In this document: one piece after another, positions 16,894 through 24,798 of the stretch
Position numbering within the stretch: position 1 is the first letter of the stretch
Layout of the letters: every line of letters starts with the position of its first letter
Source: Candidatus Kapaibacterium sp.
Lineage (GTDB): Bacteria; Bacteroidota; Ignavibacteria; Kapaibacteriales; Kapaibacteriaceae
Direction: 5' to 3'
Assembly (NCBI GenBank): GCA_018882895.1
Contig: VERF01000018.1
Coordinates: forward strand, 1-38,270
DNA length: 38,270 bases
The notes under the pieces: model-generated
What the model was told of the DNA's origin: nothing
Database searches by the model: none
The model's input: the letters and a program-made list of their open reading frames with translations, nothing else
Made by a program: the position numbers and the translations under genes

Positions 16894-18237
16894 TCACTTG
16901 TTGCCGTACATCGTTCCGGTTCCTACGGCCACAATACCGTCGTAGCCGCCGTAGTCGAGCTCTCGGTAATAGGCAAAGGCGATGAACGTATTGTTGGCTG
17001 CCGCCGTATTGCCCTCGAACTCCTCGTAGTTGATCTCCAGAGCAGCATCCGAATCGGCACCGATGCGCCCGTTGGCATAGAGGTAGTTGTGGCGGCCGCG
17101 CCTGACCCATTGGCGCAGACGGTAGAGGCGATTAGCCGAGTCGAAGTACATCAGCCAGTTGCGATCAGGCTTCCAGTTGTTGAACGAGCCGGACACGAAG
17201 ATGTCGTCATCACTGGCTCCTCCGGGCGTCGGGTCCAGAAGAAACTCAACGGGTATGAACTCATCATTGACCGACGACACAGACCGAGAGATCATCGCAC
17301 CATCATCGGCGCGCTGCATGAACATGCCGTTTCGGCGGATATCCGAAAGTCCCAGCGGAATCGGCTGCCCGGTCGAGGGGAAGCGCCCAGGATCGGTCAG
17401 ATCCAGCACACGATACTCATTCTGCGCCGGAATCTGAGACAGACGAAAGATCTTGCCTGCCTGCACCATGCCCAGCACATCTGCCGAGATGCTTCCTGGG
17501 TTGCGCAGGGGGCGAATCTTCTCGCTGGCAATGAATGGATCGAACCATCGATGGTTGCGATAGAGCACCACGGTATGGAGGTTGGTCGTTAGCAGGCGGG
17601 CCGTCAGGTCCCGCACCATCGTCTCGATGGTGTAGGCCGTTCCGCTGACGCGGTATCGCGGCTGGTAGAAGTCCGTCATGAAGTTCATTCGGATCGTTGC
17701 CCGAGTGTCAACGGCAAAGAATCTCGTCTCACCAAGCAGCGAGTCGGTGTCGATATCGTAAATGCGTACAACCCAATTGCCGGAAAATCTGATGCGCGTC
17801 TGTTGATTCGGGAGTGTGAAATGCCCCCTGTAGCGCGAATACGTTGCACGCTCCGGCGCGATCTTCCAGTCGATCAGCGTCGTGCGGTTGTTGACGTCGC
17901 TCAGAAACCCATCCTCGTCGGGCGTCCAGTCTGCCGAACAGTGGATGATGCGTGCATAGACGTTCGGGATCGAGGTGGAGGAAATATCAAACTCCACCGT
18001 TATCGACGGCGAGCCGATGTCGCCCGACTTCTCGGCTTCAAGAACGACTATCGGCGGAAGCACTTCGTTGGTGCCACCATAGGCTCGGATCATCCGCAGC
18101 GCAATATCATCCCCTAAGGGGTCCTTCATGCCCGCGGAGCTCGGGTTGACGTTACCTGCAGCGCCACCGGCGGCGCATGCTTCCAATACCGAGGCAGTGA
18201 GAAGGAGGAATAGGATGAGGATGCGCATGCGCATCAT
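16894..18237 (-). CDS. Type IX secretion system plug protein (DUF5103)
   Basis: 447 residues. The order of features matches the DUF5103/T9SS plug family. An export signal with a possible lipobox (ASVLEAC) comes first. An N-terminal domain has SITVEFDISSTSIPNVYARIIHCSADWTP in pieces and the strand SRYRGHFTLPNQQTRIRFSGNWVVRIYD. A C-terminal Ig-like domain has VSGSFNNWKPDRNWLMYFDSANRLYRL. In Flavobacterium the Plug protein closes the SprA pore when no cargo is present. The start overlaps the thioesterase stop (ATGA). Together with the sorting domain at the window start it shows that the cell runs T9SS. The promoter is probably that of bamD. Confidence 0.85.
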   Translation of the reverse strand: MMRMRILILFLLLTASVLEACAAGGAAGNVNPSSAGMKDPLGDDIALRMIRAYGGTNEVLPPIVVLEAEKSGDIGSPSITVEFDISSTSIPNVYARIIHCSADWTPDEDGFLSDVNNRTTLIDWKIAPERATYSRYRGHFTLPNQQTRIRFSGNWVVRIYDIDTDSLLGETRFFAVDTRATIRMNFMTDFYQPRYRVSGTAYTIETMVRDLTARLLTTNLHTVVLYRNHRWFDPFIASEKIRPLRNPGSISADVLGMVQAGKIFRLSQIPAQNEYRVLDLTDPGRFPSTGQPIPLGLSDIRRNGMFMQRADDGAMISRSVSSVNDEFIPVEFLLDPTPGGASDDDIFVSGSFNNWKPDRNWLMYFDSANRLYRLRQWVRRGRHNYLYANGRIGADSDAALEINYEEFEGNTAAANNTFIAFAYYRELDYGGYDGIVAVGTGTMYGNK

Positions 18238-18713
18238 CCACGTCGAGCATTCATCACTTCGCGCTGACGCAGGCGGATCTCCCTGCGCATGGCGGCTTCC
18301 TCGAACCGCAGCTTTTCTTCATCTGTCTGAGGCTCGACCGGGGGAGCCGGAAGGGGCTTGCCGTACTGGTCAATGGCAACAAAGGTCAGGTACGCCTCGG
18401 AGGTGCGCGTGCGGGTGTTATGCAACGGGTCCTCGCGTTCCACCTGAACGAAGATCTCCATCGAAGTCTTGAATGCACGCGTCAACACGGCTGTGATATG
18501 CACAACGTGTCCAAGCTTGATCGGTTCGTTGAAGTTGATCTCATCGACCGATGCCGTAACGCAGACCTTGCCGCTGTGGCGCATCGCGCTGAGGGCAGCC
18601 GCGATGTCGATCCAATGCATCAATCGGCCCCCTAACAGATTTCCAAGGTAGTTGGTATCGTTCGGAAGCACGAGCTCGGTCATCACGACGGTGCTCTCGG
18701 CTGGGGTTTTCAT
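18234..18713 (-). CDS. Acyl-CoA thioesterase, hotdog fold
   Basis: 159 residues with one hotdog domain of the YciA/BFIT type: TELVLPNDTNYLGNLLGGRLMHWIDIAAALSA (strand and central helix, in pieces), then VDEINFNEPIKLGHVVHITAVLTRAF and the final strand SEAYLTFVAIDQYGKPLP. Enzymes of this group hydrolyse acyl-CoA in the cytoplasm. The last 35 residues are a charged helical tail. It shares four bases with bamD upstream and with the plug gene downstream, so it is the middle gene of that run. No lipid gene lies nearby. Confidence 0.85.
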   Translation of the reverse strand: MKTPAESTVVMTELVLPNDTNYLGNLLGGRLMHWIDIAAALSAMRHSGKVCVTASVDEINFNEPIKLGHVVHITAVLTRAFKTSMEIFVQVEREDPLHNTRTRTSEAYLTFVAIDQYGKPLPAPPVEPQTDEEKLRFEEAAMRREIRLRQREVMNARRG

Positions 18714-19456
18714 GGGAGTCCTTGTTCGAGTCGGTCGACAACGTCTTTCTGCTGCGGCTGCCTGACGATGCGTCGGTATGCGGCGATGGTCGTGCGGGCC
18801 TCGTCGTGACGTTTCATGTCGGCAAGTAGCGTGATCTTCGTCACCAATGCCGGCTCAAGCCACTTGCTGTCGGGAAACTCATCAATGATCGCCTCAAGCT
18901 GGATCACCGCCGCCCTTCGGGCAAAGGTCCTCTGGTAATGCTGCGAGGCAAGCCAGTATTTCTCAGCCAGCCGATCCCTGAGATCGCGGATACGCTTTGT
19001 GGCCTCCAACGATAACGAGTCCCGCATGAACATGGACTGGAAGTCCGTATATGCCAGGATGGCCTTGCGTGTGTTCTCCTGGTCCCGATCAGCCGGCAGC
19101 GCCAGCTTGTCATAGCAGAGTGCAGCCTTGTACATGGCCTCACGGATGAATTCACTCGACGGGTAGGAGCGGCGCAGCTGATTGTAGTTGAATGCGCCCA
19201 TGATATACTCGCTGCGCTGAAAGTTGATCTCGGCCAGGTAGAACTGCGCATCGTCGGCATACTGCGATGCCGGATACTGCAGCTTGATCACGTCAAACTT
19301 GGTCTGCGCCTCAAGCCAGTTGCCCTCATCATAGGCTACCTTCCCCTCGGTAAAGAGGTCGTCAACGGTCTTGGTCTTCTTGGCGGTGTCCGACGAGGAA
19401 CATCCGGCAAGAACCAGCACCAGCAGAGCAAGCAGGAGGTAGGGGGCTGAGCGCAT
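18710..19456 (-). CDS. bamD: Outer-membrane assembly lipoprotein BamD
   Basis: 248 residues. The lipoprotein signal MRSAPYLLLALLVLVLAGC has a perfect lipobox (Cys19). TPR-like helices follow: LFTEGKVAYDEGNWLEAQTKFD, YADDAQFYLAEINFQRSEY and FIREAMYKAALCYDKLAL. The order and spacing match BamD/ComL, the essential partner of BamA in inserting beta-barrels. It starts 4 bp after a TAAGTTTG octamer and heads the bamD-thioesterase-plug run. Confidence 0.9.
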   Translation of the reverse strand: MRSAPYLLLALLVLVLAGCSSSDTAKKTKTVDDLFTEGKVAYDEGNWLEAQTKFDVIKLQYPASQYADDAQFYLAEINFQRSEYIMGAFNYNQLRRSYPSSEFIREAMYKAALCYDKLALPADRDQENTRKAILAYTDFQSMFMRDSLSLEATKRIRDLRDRLAEKYWLASQHYQRTFARRAAVIQLEAIIDEFPDSKWLEPALVTKITLLADMKRHDEARTTIAAYRRIVRQPQQKDVVDRLEQGLP

Positions 19457-19460
19457 CGAT

Positions 19461-19468
19461 CAAACTTA
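19461..19468 (-). promoter_or_regulatory. -7 promoter element of bamD (TAAGTTTG)
   Basis: TAAGTTTG on the minus strand is separated from the bamD ATG by only four bases, in the 22-bp gap after era. It is the same octamer and spacing as at ruvB. Confidence 0.6.
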
Positions 19469-19478
19469 CAGGTCGTTA

Positions 19479-20369
19479 TCAGTATCCCATCGACGAGAGC
19501 TGGGCGCGGTCATTGCGCCAATCGCGGCGAACCTTGACGTATAGCTCGAGGTAGACCGGGTGACCGAGGTATTCCTCAATGGTTGCCCGCGCCGTCGATC
19601 CGATCCTCTTGAGCGCAGCACCGCCGGCACCAATGATGATGGCCTTCTGATTGTCGCGCTCCACGATGACGTCAGCCGAGATATACCACTTGCCCTCGTC
19701 GTTCTCCTTGAACTCCGTGATCATCACCTCGGTGGCGTACGGAACCTCTTCGGTGAACTGTTTGAAGACCGACTCACGAATGAACTCTCCGACAAAGAAC
19801 CGGTCGGTCTGATCCGAGGCCATTTCCGGGTCGAAGGCAAACGGAGCCTCAGGTGCGAGACCGCGAAGAATCTTCAGCAGCTCGTCGACGTACTTGTTAT
19901 CCTTGGCAGACAGGGCAATGGTCGTCGTGAACAGACCGCTCTTGCTGGCCTCATCCATCAGTGGCAGCGCTTCCTTGCGAATCCCAACGGCATCCATCTT
20001 GTTGAGAACGAGCACGGTCGGGCGCTTTCTCTTTTCAAGTTCCTCCTGCCACATCGGATCGAGCACCGTCCCGCGGGCAATGGCCTTGGGCGTGTCGACC
20101 ACCACGCAAATGATGTCCGATTCATCGAGAGACTCCTCGACGTATCCCATCATCGAGCGCTGAAGACGATACTTCGGTTTCAGCAGCCCCGGCGTGTCAA
20201 GAAACACAAGCTGCGTGTCTCCGGTGGTGTCGATCCCAAGTACGCGCCGACGCGTGGTCTGCGGCTTTGCCGTGACGATGCTCAGATGCATCTCGAGGAT
20301 CGCATTCAGAAGCGTCGATTTGCCGGAGTTGGGACGTCCGACAATGGCTACGGTGGCACAGCGCGTCAC
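19479..20369 (-). CDS. era: GTPase Era
   Basis: 296 residues, normal for Era, which binds the 3' end of 16S rRNA during 30S maturation. G1 is GRPNSGKST (11-19), the switch I region is TTRRRVLG, G3 is DTPG, G4 is NKMD and G5 is SAKDNKYVDELL. The C-terminal KH domain carries IIIGAGGAALKRIGSTARATIEEYL. The start is GTG (20369), overlapping the stop of the upstream 101-residue gene (GTGA). Confidence 0.97.
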   Translation of the reverse strand: MTRCATVAIVGRPNSGKSTLLNAILEMHLSIVTAKPQTTRRRVLGIDTTGDTQLVFLDTPGLLKPKYRLQRSMMGYVEESLDESDIICVVVDTPKAIARGTVLDPMWQEELEKRKRPTVLVLNKMDAVGIRKEALPLMDEASKSGLFTTTIALSAKDNKYVDELLKILRGLAPEAPFAFDPEMASDQTDRFFVGEFIRESVFKQFTEEVPYATEVMITEFKENDEGKWYISADVIVERDNQKAIIIGAGGAALKRIGSTARATIEEYLGHPVYLELYVKVRRDWRNDRAQLSSMGY

Positions 20370-20671
20370 GCTGCCTCTTTCGTTACGGGTTCAAACGTCA
20401 CACCCGGATGGCTGGCAACCCAGTTGCGCTCGCGTTCTATGATGTCGCGCACGGCCGGCTTCATGAATGCATCCTCCGGCACGATCGTGCATAGGGCTCT
20501 GGCAAGAATCACGGCGGCTGCCTCAAACGGCATTGACCGGTTGATGATGACGAGACGCTTTTCGCGCACCACACAGGCGCCGCCACGAAAAGCCCCCTGC
20601 TCTCTGCGCACCGAGTATTCGAGCGAGTTGGCAAGTGCCGTCAGTTCCTCGAGGAGTTTTTCAGCTTTCAT
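20366..20671 (-). CDS. Conserved-type 101-residue protein of unknown function
   Basis: I do not recognise a family. From ATG 20671 (MKAEKLLEELTALANSLEYSVR) the protein has an N-terminal helix, a strand and glycine turn (REQGAFRGGACVVREKRLVIINR), an alpha-helical segment with alanines (PFEAAAVILARALCTI) and a charged C-terminal helix. There is no signal or membrane segment, so it is cytoplasmic. The start overlaps the membrane-protein gene upstream by 11 bp and the stop overlaps the GTG of era. The frame reads further upstream, but that part lies in the membrane-protein gene. Its steady coupling to era could point to a role near ribosome maturation, which is only inference. Confidence 0.7.
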   Translation of the reverse strand: MKAEKLLEELTALANSLEYSVRREQGAFRGGACVVREKRLVIINRSMPFEAAAVILARALCTIVPEDAFMKPAVRDIIERERNWVASHPGVTFEPVTKEAA

Positions 20672-21209
20672 TCGACGTCTGTGGGTTAGGATTGTGAAGG
20701 GGCTGAAGGGCCCCGAGAGCGATGATCGTAATAGAGGCGAGCATTGAGAGGGCAACAAGGACGTTGACGAGGGTGCTGGAGAACCGGAGAAGGAAGATCC
20801 GCTCGATTTCTCCCGGCTCGGCAAGGGGCAGACCGGTAAGCCGGTCGAAATACATCCAGAGTCGATAGTCCTCACTGGCCACATAGGCTTGAACCGGCAG
20901 GATCAGCACGAAGAGAATGGCCGACATCAGCAGCCAGCCGTGCCGACGGAACTGTGAACGAAGTGAAACGATCACTCCAAGTCCACCAACCGTTGCCGCC
21001 GCCCACGACCAATCAGTCCAGCCGCCCAGCAGAGTGTAGAGCCAGACGCTTTGGATGCGTGCCTGGTCAGACAAGGCAGGGTTCCACTCCAAGGTACCGG
21101 GCACAAAGACGCTGTATCCGACAACCATGCGGGCAATGCCGCCGCCTATCCAGACAACGCCGCCCAGCAGCAACAGGAGCAGAAAGAACTTGGTGGACTT
21201 CGAAAGCAT
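20661..21209 (-). CDS. Four-helix integral membrane protein, unknown
   Basis: 182 residues with four hydrophobic segments: about 8-28 (FFLLLLLLGGVVWIGGGIA), 60-82 (DWSWAAATVGGLGVIVSL), 92-112 (WLLMSAILFVLILPVQAYV) and 145-170 (LVNVLVALSMLASITIIAL). Tryptophans sit at the interfaces. No catalytic motif is visible and the family was not recognised. It starts 5 bp after a TATCTTTG octamer and leads the run to the 101-residue protein and era. Confidence 0.7.
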   Translation of the reverse strand: MLSKSTKFFLLLLLLGGVVWIGGGIARMVVGYSVFVPGTLEWNPALSDQARIQSVWLYTLLGGWTDWSWAAATVGGLGVIVSLRSQFRRHGWLLMSAILFVLILPVQAYVASEDYRLWMYFDRLTGLPLAEPGEIERIFLLRFSSTLVNVLVALSMLASITIIALGALQPLHNPNPQTSNES

Positions 21210-21214
21210 GCGTG

Positions 21215-21222
21215 CAAAGATA
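21215..21222 (-). promoter_or_regulatory. -7 promoter element (TATCTTTG) of the membrane protein/era run
   Basis: TATCTTTG on the minus strand stands five bases before ATG 21209, again the near-leaderless arrangement. It lies between the gene and a REP-like palindrome behind the surA gene. Confidence 0.6.
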
Positions 21223-21243
21223 GAGTGCCGGAGATGACTGCCA

Positions 21244-21270
21244 TCGTCGCCCCGACGCAGGTCGGGGCCC
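21244..21270. repeat. Diverged REP-like palindrome (type 2)
   Basis: GCCCCGAC (21249-21256), loop GCAG, GTCGGGGC (21261-21268). The flanks TCGTC and CCC are as in the copies at 31921-32836, which have GCCCCGGC and GCCGGGGC instead. The two changes compensate each other and keep the stem intact. It sits just after the surA stop. Confidence 0.8.
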
Positions 21271-21275
21271 GGGCC

Positions 21276-22568
21276 CTACCGCACTTCCCAGTACAGTTTC
21301 TTGCGCAGATCGGCTATCCAGTCACGTTCGAGGCGCTGACGCTTTTCCATCAGGGCCAGTTGTTCGAGCTGCTTATAGTCATTGGCAATGGTTGGTGCGT
21401 GTTCCGGCACCAAACGCTTGCGATAGAGGATGTGATAGCCCGGCTTTGTTGGATCGGCTGCATACGGCAGCGGGTCGGACACACCACCGTCGGGTAGGGC
21501 CGTGATGATCGACCGCATTTCGCCCGGCAGGCGCTCGAGTTCCACAAGCCCCATGGCACCACCAAAACCTTGCGTTTCGCGCTCATCGCTGACCTTGCGC
21601 GCTAGATCTTCGAAGTTCTCTCCGGCGGCAACGCGCGCTTTCAGCGCCAAAAGGTCGTCGGTGGCAGCCTTGCGATCCTTGTCGCTTTGGCCAACCTTGA
21701 TAAGGATGTGCCGACTGGTGATGGACGACGAGGTCTTGCTGATGAGCTGAATGATGTGCCATCCGAAGGGTGATTCAACGGGTTGGGATATCTCGTTTGC
21801 TTCGAGTGCAAAGGCAGCAGCTTCGAAGGTCGGCACGAACTTGCCCTTCTCCACCGTGCCGAGGTCACCGCCGTTGGCGGCCGAGGCAACGTCACCGGAG
21901 TAGCGTCGTGCAAAATCGCTGAACGATCCACCGACAGCGACCGAGTCGCGGATGCGCAGCGCGAGCTGCTGCGCCTGCTTGCTGTCTTCGTCAGAGGCCT
22001 TTACGTATTTGACGATGTGGTAAAGGTCGACGCGTTCTGAGATCTTCGGGATCGAGTCTTTGTACTTGGCGTAGAAGTTCTCCACGTCGGTGCGGCTCAC
22101 CTTCACATCGGTGAACATCTTCTGCTGGATCCGTTCAATGTAGAGACGCTTGCGGATCTCCTCGCGGAAATCCTTCTTGATCTTGCTGATGCTCATCCCA
22201 TAGACATCTTCGATGCGCTTCTCGGAGCCGAACTGCTGCACCAGCATCTGGATCTGATAGTCCATGCGCGAGGAGATATCCTCGTCCGTGATCTCAATCG
22301 TCGTGTCCTCCTGAGCCCTCGTCAGCACAAGCTTTTCGTTGATCAGCTGATCAAGGATGGCCCGACGCAGGTCTGCGTCTTTGCGGTTGACGCGTGGGTC
22401 GCGCTGCGCCATTGCCTCGACCTGACCGGCGATGTCGGACTGAAGAATGATCTCACGTCCGACGACGGCAACGATCGCCTCCATGGCATCCTGTGCGCGA
22501 ACCATCAAGCCCCCTGACAGGAGAATGAGGGCTACAAGGATCGGTGTGCGAACGCAGACGGTGGTCAT
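21276..22568 (-). CDS. SurA-like periplasmic parvulin chaperone
   Basis: 430 residues from ATG 22568 (MTTVCVRTPILVALILLSGG), chosen for the signal peptide and the 2-bp gap after the previous stop. The SurA-type N-terminal chaperone region follows (MEAIVAVVGREIILQSDIAGQVEAM; LRRAILDQLINEKLVLTRAQE). Two parvulin domains come next: one around VDLYHIVKYV to SPFGWHIIQLIS with YSGDVASAANGGDLGTVEKG, and a second from SRHILIKVGQ with GGAMGLVELERLPGEM. SurA escorts unfolded outer-membrane proteins from Sec to the BAM complex. It is the second gene of a surA-like pair and lies two operons upstream of bamD. Confidence 0.88.
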   Translation of the reverse strand: MTTVCVRTPILVALILLSGGLMVRAQDAMEAIVAVVGREIILQSDIAGQVEAMAQRDPRVNRKDADLRRAILDQLINEKLVLTRAQEDTTIEITDEDISSRMDYQIQMLVQQFGSEKRIEDVYGMSISKIKKDFREEIRKRLYIERIQQKMFTDVKVSRTDVENFYAKYKDSIPKISERVDLYHIVKYVKASDEDSKQAQQLALRIRDSVAVGGSFSDFARRYSGDVASAANGGDLGTVEKGKFVPTFEAAAFALEANEISQPVESPFGWHIIQLISKTSSSITSRHILIKVGQSDKDRKAATDDLLALKARVAAGENFEDLARKVSDERETQGFGGAMGLVELERLPGEMRSIITALPDGGVSDPLPYAADPTKPGYHILYRKRLVPEHAPTIANDYKQLEQLALMEKRQRLERDWIADLRKKLYWEVR

Positions 22569-22570
22569 GG

Positions 22571-24721
22571 TCACTTCGATCCGGACTTCTGTGAGGGGGC
22601 TCCCCAGATCTTGTCGATGTTGCCGGCATTGTAGCTCACGGCATGCTTGCCGCGCACGCCGGAGAGCCAATTCTCCGTCAACCTCTTCTGCAGAGCGTCC
22701 TGATACACCGGTGCCAGCTCCGAGATGGAGGATTCAAAGGTCTTCTGCTGTGGCGGAATGATGCCGTCGAGACGGATGAATGCCCATCCTGCTTCGAGCT
22801 TTACCGGTCCGATGGTCTGGCCGACCTTGACGTTGGAGGCGACCAGCTGGGCCGACTTCGAGGTCTTTGGCGAAACAGAGGCGAGCTTGCCGCGCTGCTC
22901 TCTCATTCCGTCACGCTGAGTGTAGGCGGCTGCCACATCGGCGATGTCCTTGCCCGCGTCCAGTTCTGACTTGACGATGGTAACGAGGGAATCTGTCAGC
23001 ACGTAGACCTCGGTCAGATCATACTTCTGCTCGGTCATCCAGCGGCCCGGATTACTGTCGAAGAACGCCCGTGCGTCGGTGGTGTCGAACTTGAGTTTGC
23101 TCCAGACTTCCTTCTCTTCGACCTTGAAAAGCAGGATGCCGTCGTTGAACTCCTGCATGAGGGCTGCAAACTCAGGGTATGTCTCTTCGAGGCGCGAGGT
23201 TGCACGCTCAAGGATCACCGGGTCGGCGATCTTGTTGATGGCACGATCCAGACCCGGGCGGTTCAGAGTAAAGCCGCGCATGTCGATGCGACGGCGCAGC
23301 GTATCGGAGAACTGGCGTACCGTCAGTTCAGCGCCGGGCAGACGGAAGATCACCCGCTCGAGCAGCCCCTCCGGAATGGTCCGCGTCCACGACGTATCCT
23401 GCGTGTTCTTGGTCGAATCGATGCTGCGAAGAAGCTCCGACAGCACGCCTTCGTCCCAGCCGGAGTTCATGGACTTGCGCACGGAGTCGAGCACCATACG
23501 CTTATCCTCTTCATAGTACAGTCGACGATACGTGCGCTTGGCAGCATCGTACTCAGCCAGCGAATCGGGTACGCGCGACGAGTCGCGGATGATGATATGG
23601 GTTCCGAAGATTGTCTTGATCTTGGTGGAGATCTGCCCGTCCTTCAGCGCGAAGATGGCATCCTCAAAGGGCTTTACAAGGCGAGAGCCGTTGTTCTCCA
23701 TGCCCGAAGAGCGCGAGTATGCGCCGCCCAGGAAGCCGCCCTTGGCCGACGAGGTCTTGTCGTCCGAATACGCGCGCGCAAGGTCGGCAAACGCATCACC
23801 TGTTGGCGTGAGCTTACGCTGCGTCAGCGTGGTGTTCTGCTGAGACGGCTTCATGTTCAGGATCGAGATCAACGTGTCGGCAAATCGATCTGTTGCCATG
23901 GTGTCTCGGGTATCGTTCGGCGTCAGCAGGATATGGCGGAACTTCACGCTCACACGAGGCGTGCGCTGATGGACCTTGACGATGAAGTACCCGTAGCGCG
24001 ATGGCAGGGGGCGATCATAGAGTCCACCGGCAGGCAGGCTATAGGCGGCATCTTCAACGATCTTGATGATCGATCCGCCGCTGATCCATGGCAGCCGACC
24101 GCCATTGCCGGCCGTTTCTTTATCGTCCGACGAGTCGCGTGCGATCTTGTCGAAGTCGGCGCCAGCCTTGATGCTTGCGATCAGGCGCTCTGCCTTGAGC
24201 CGGCTTGCCAGCGAGTCCCATCCGCGCGTTGACTGTTCGGGAACGGCGCAGAGGATGACGCCGATCTCAAGTTCATAGAGTCGACGTCCGGAGAGTTCGC
24301 GAATGCGGCTTTCGGCAACGGCCTTGTCGAAGTAGAACGTCTCGGACAGAAGGCGACGGTTGTTCTGCAGGTCCACGCGCACAGCTGAATCGTTGGCCAG
24401 CCCCCTGTCACGGGCATCGGCCACCTTCAGTCGGTAGTTGACGTAGAGGCGCAGGAACTCAAGGGCCGTATCGCGAGGGACGCTCGAGAGGCGTGTGTCG
24501 CGCCGCGTGAGGTTCTTCTGGAACGCCCGCTCCACCTCTCCGAGGCGTACAGACTCTGAGCCCACGGTGGCAAGCACAGCGGCGGGATCGTATGAGGTGG
24601 CTGCAGGTGCCGCCTTTGCGGCGGTCCGCTTTGAAGGAGCTGCCTTCTTCTGGGCAACTACCGGAATGGATACGAGACCAAGCAGAAGGAGCACGCAGAT
24701 GCTCCGAACGGATGACATCAT
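22571..24721 (-). CDS. Large SurA/PpiD-like peptidyl-prolyl isomerase
   Basis: 716 residues from ATG 24721 (MMSSVRSICVLLLLGLVSIPVVAQ), an export signal. The in-frame ATG at 24736 is an alternative; starts further upstream lie before the promoter and are unlikely. A basic linker is followed by a chaperone helix region (YDPAAVLATVGSESVRLGEVERAF) and two parvulin-type domains: one with LEIGVILCAV and GRLPWISGGSIIKIVEDAAYSL, the other with VSVKFRHILLTPN and GGFLGGAYSRSSG. A further parvulin-like C-terminal segment has GKLASVSPKTSKSA. It is larger than Escherichia coli SurA, as common in Chlorobiota and Bacteroidota. It is followed after 2 bp by the second surA-like gene. Confidence 0.85.
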   Translation of the reverse strand: MMSSVRSICVLLLLGLVSIPVVAQKKAAPSKRTAAKAAPAATSYDPAAVLATVGSESVRLGEVERAFQKNLTRRDTRLSSVPRDTALEFLRLYVNYRLKVADARDRGLANDSAVRVDLQNNRRLLSETFYFDKAVAESRIRELSGRRLYELEIGVILCAVPEQSTRGWDSLASRLKAERLIASIKAGADFDKIARDSSDDKETAGNGGRLPWISGGSIIKIVEDAAYSLPAGGLYDRPLPSRYGYFIVKVHQRTPRVSVKFRHILLTPNDTRDTMATDRFADTLISILNMKPSQQNTTLTQRKLTPTGDAFADLARAYSDDKTSSAKGGFLGGAYSRSSGMENNGSRLVKPFEDAIFALKDGQISTKIKTIFGTHIIIRDSSRVPDSLAEYDAAKRTYRRLYYEEDKRMVLDSVRKSMNSGWDEGVLSELLRSIDSTKNTQDTSWTRTIPEGLLERVIFRLPGAELTVRQFSDTLRRRIDMRGFTLNRPGLDRAINKIADPVILERATSRLEETYPEFAALMQEFNDGILLFKVEEKEVWSKLKFDTTDARAFFDSNPGRWMTEQKYDLTEVYVLTDSLVTIVKSELDAGKDIADVAAAYTQRDGMREQRGKLASVSPKTSKSAQLVASNVKVGQTIGPVKLEAGWAFIRLDGIIPPQQKTFESSISELAPVYQDALQKRLTENWLSGVRGKHAVSYNAGNIDKIWGAPSQKSGSK

Positions 24722-24789
24722 GGCAGGAATCAGCATGAGATTCTGGAAAAAGAGGTGCGAGATATGACGCGGCTCAGACGAGCGGACTG

Positions 24790-24797
24790 CAAAAATA
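24790..24797 (-). promoter_or_regulatory. -7 promoter element (TATTTTTG) of the surA pair
   Basis: TATTTTTG on the minus strand lies directly after the murC stop (24799-24801) and about 68 bp before the chosen start, giving a leader of about 60 nt. It rules out the long upstream extension of the frame. Confidence 0.5.
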
Positions 24798-24798
24798 G

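Noticed and set aside
19560-20747. A 395-residue rightward frame opposite era
   Set aside because: It is a shadow of era and its neighbours, which have clear motifs.
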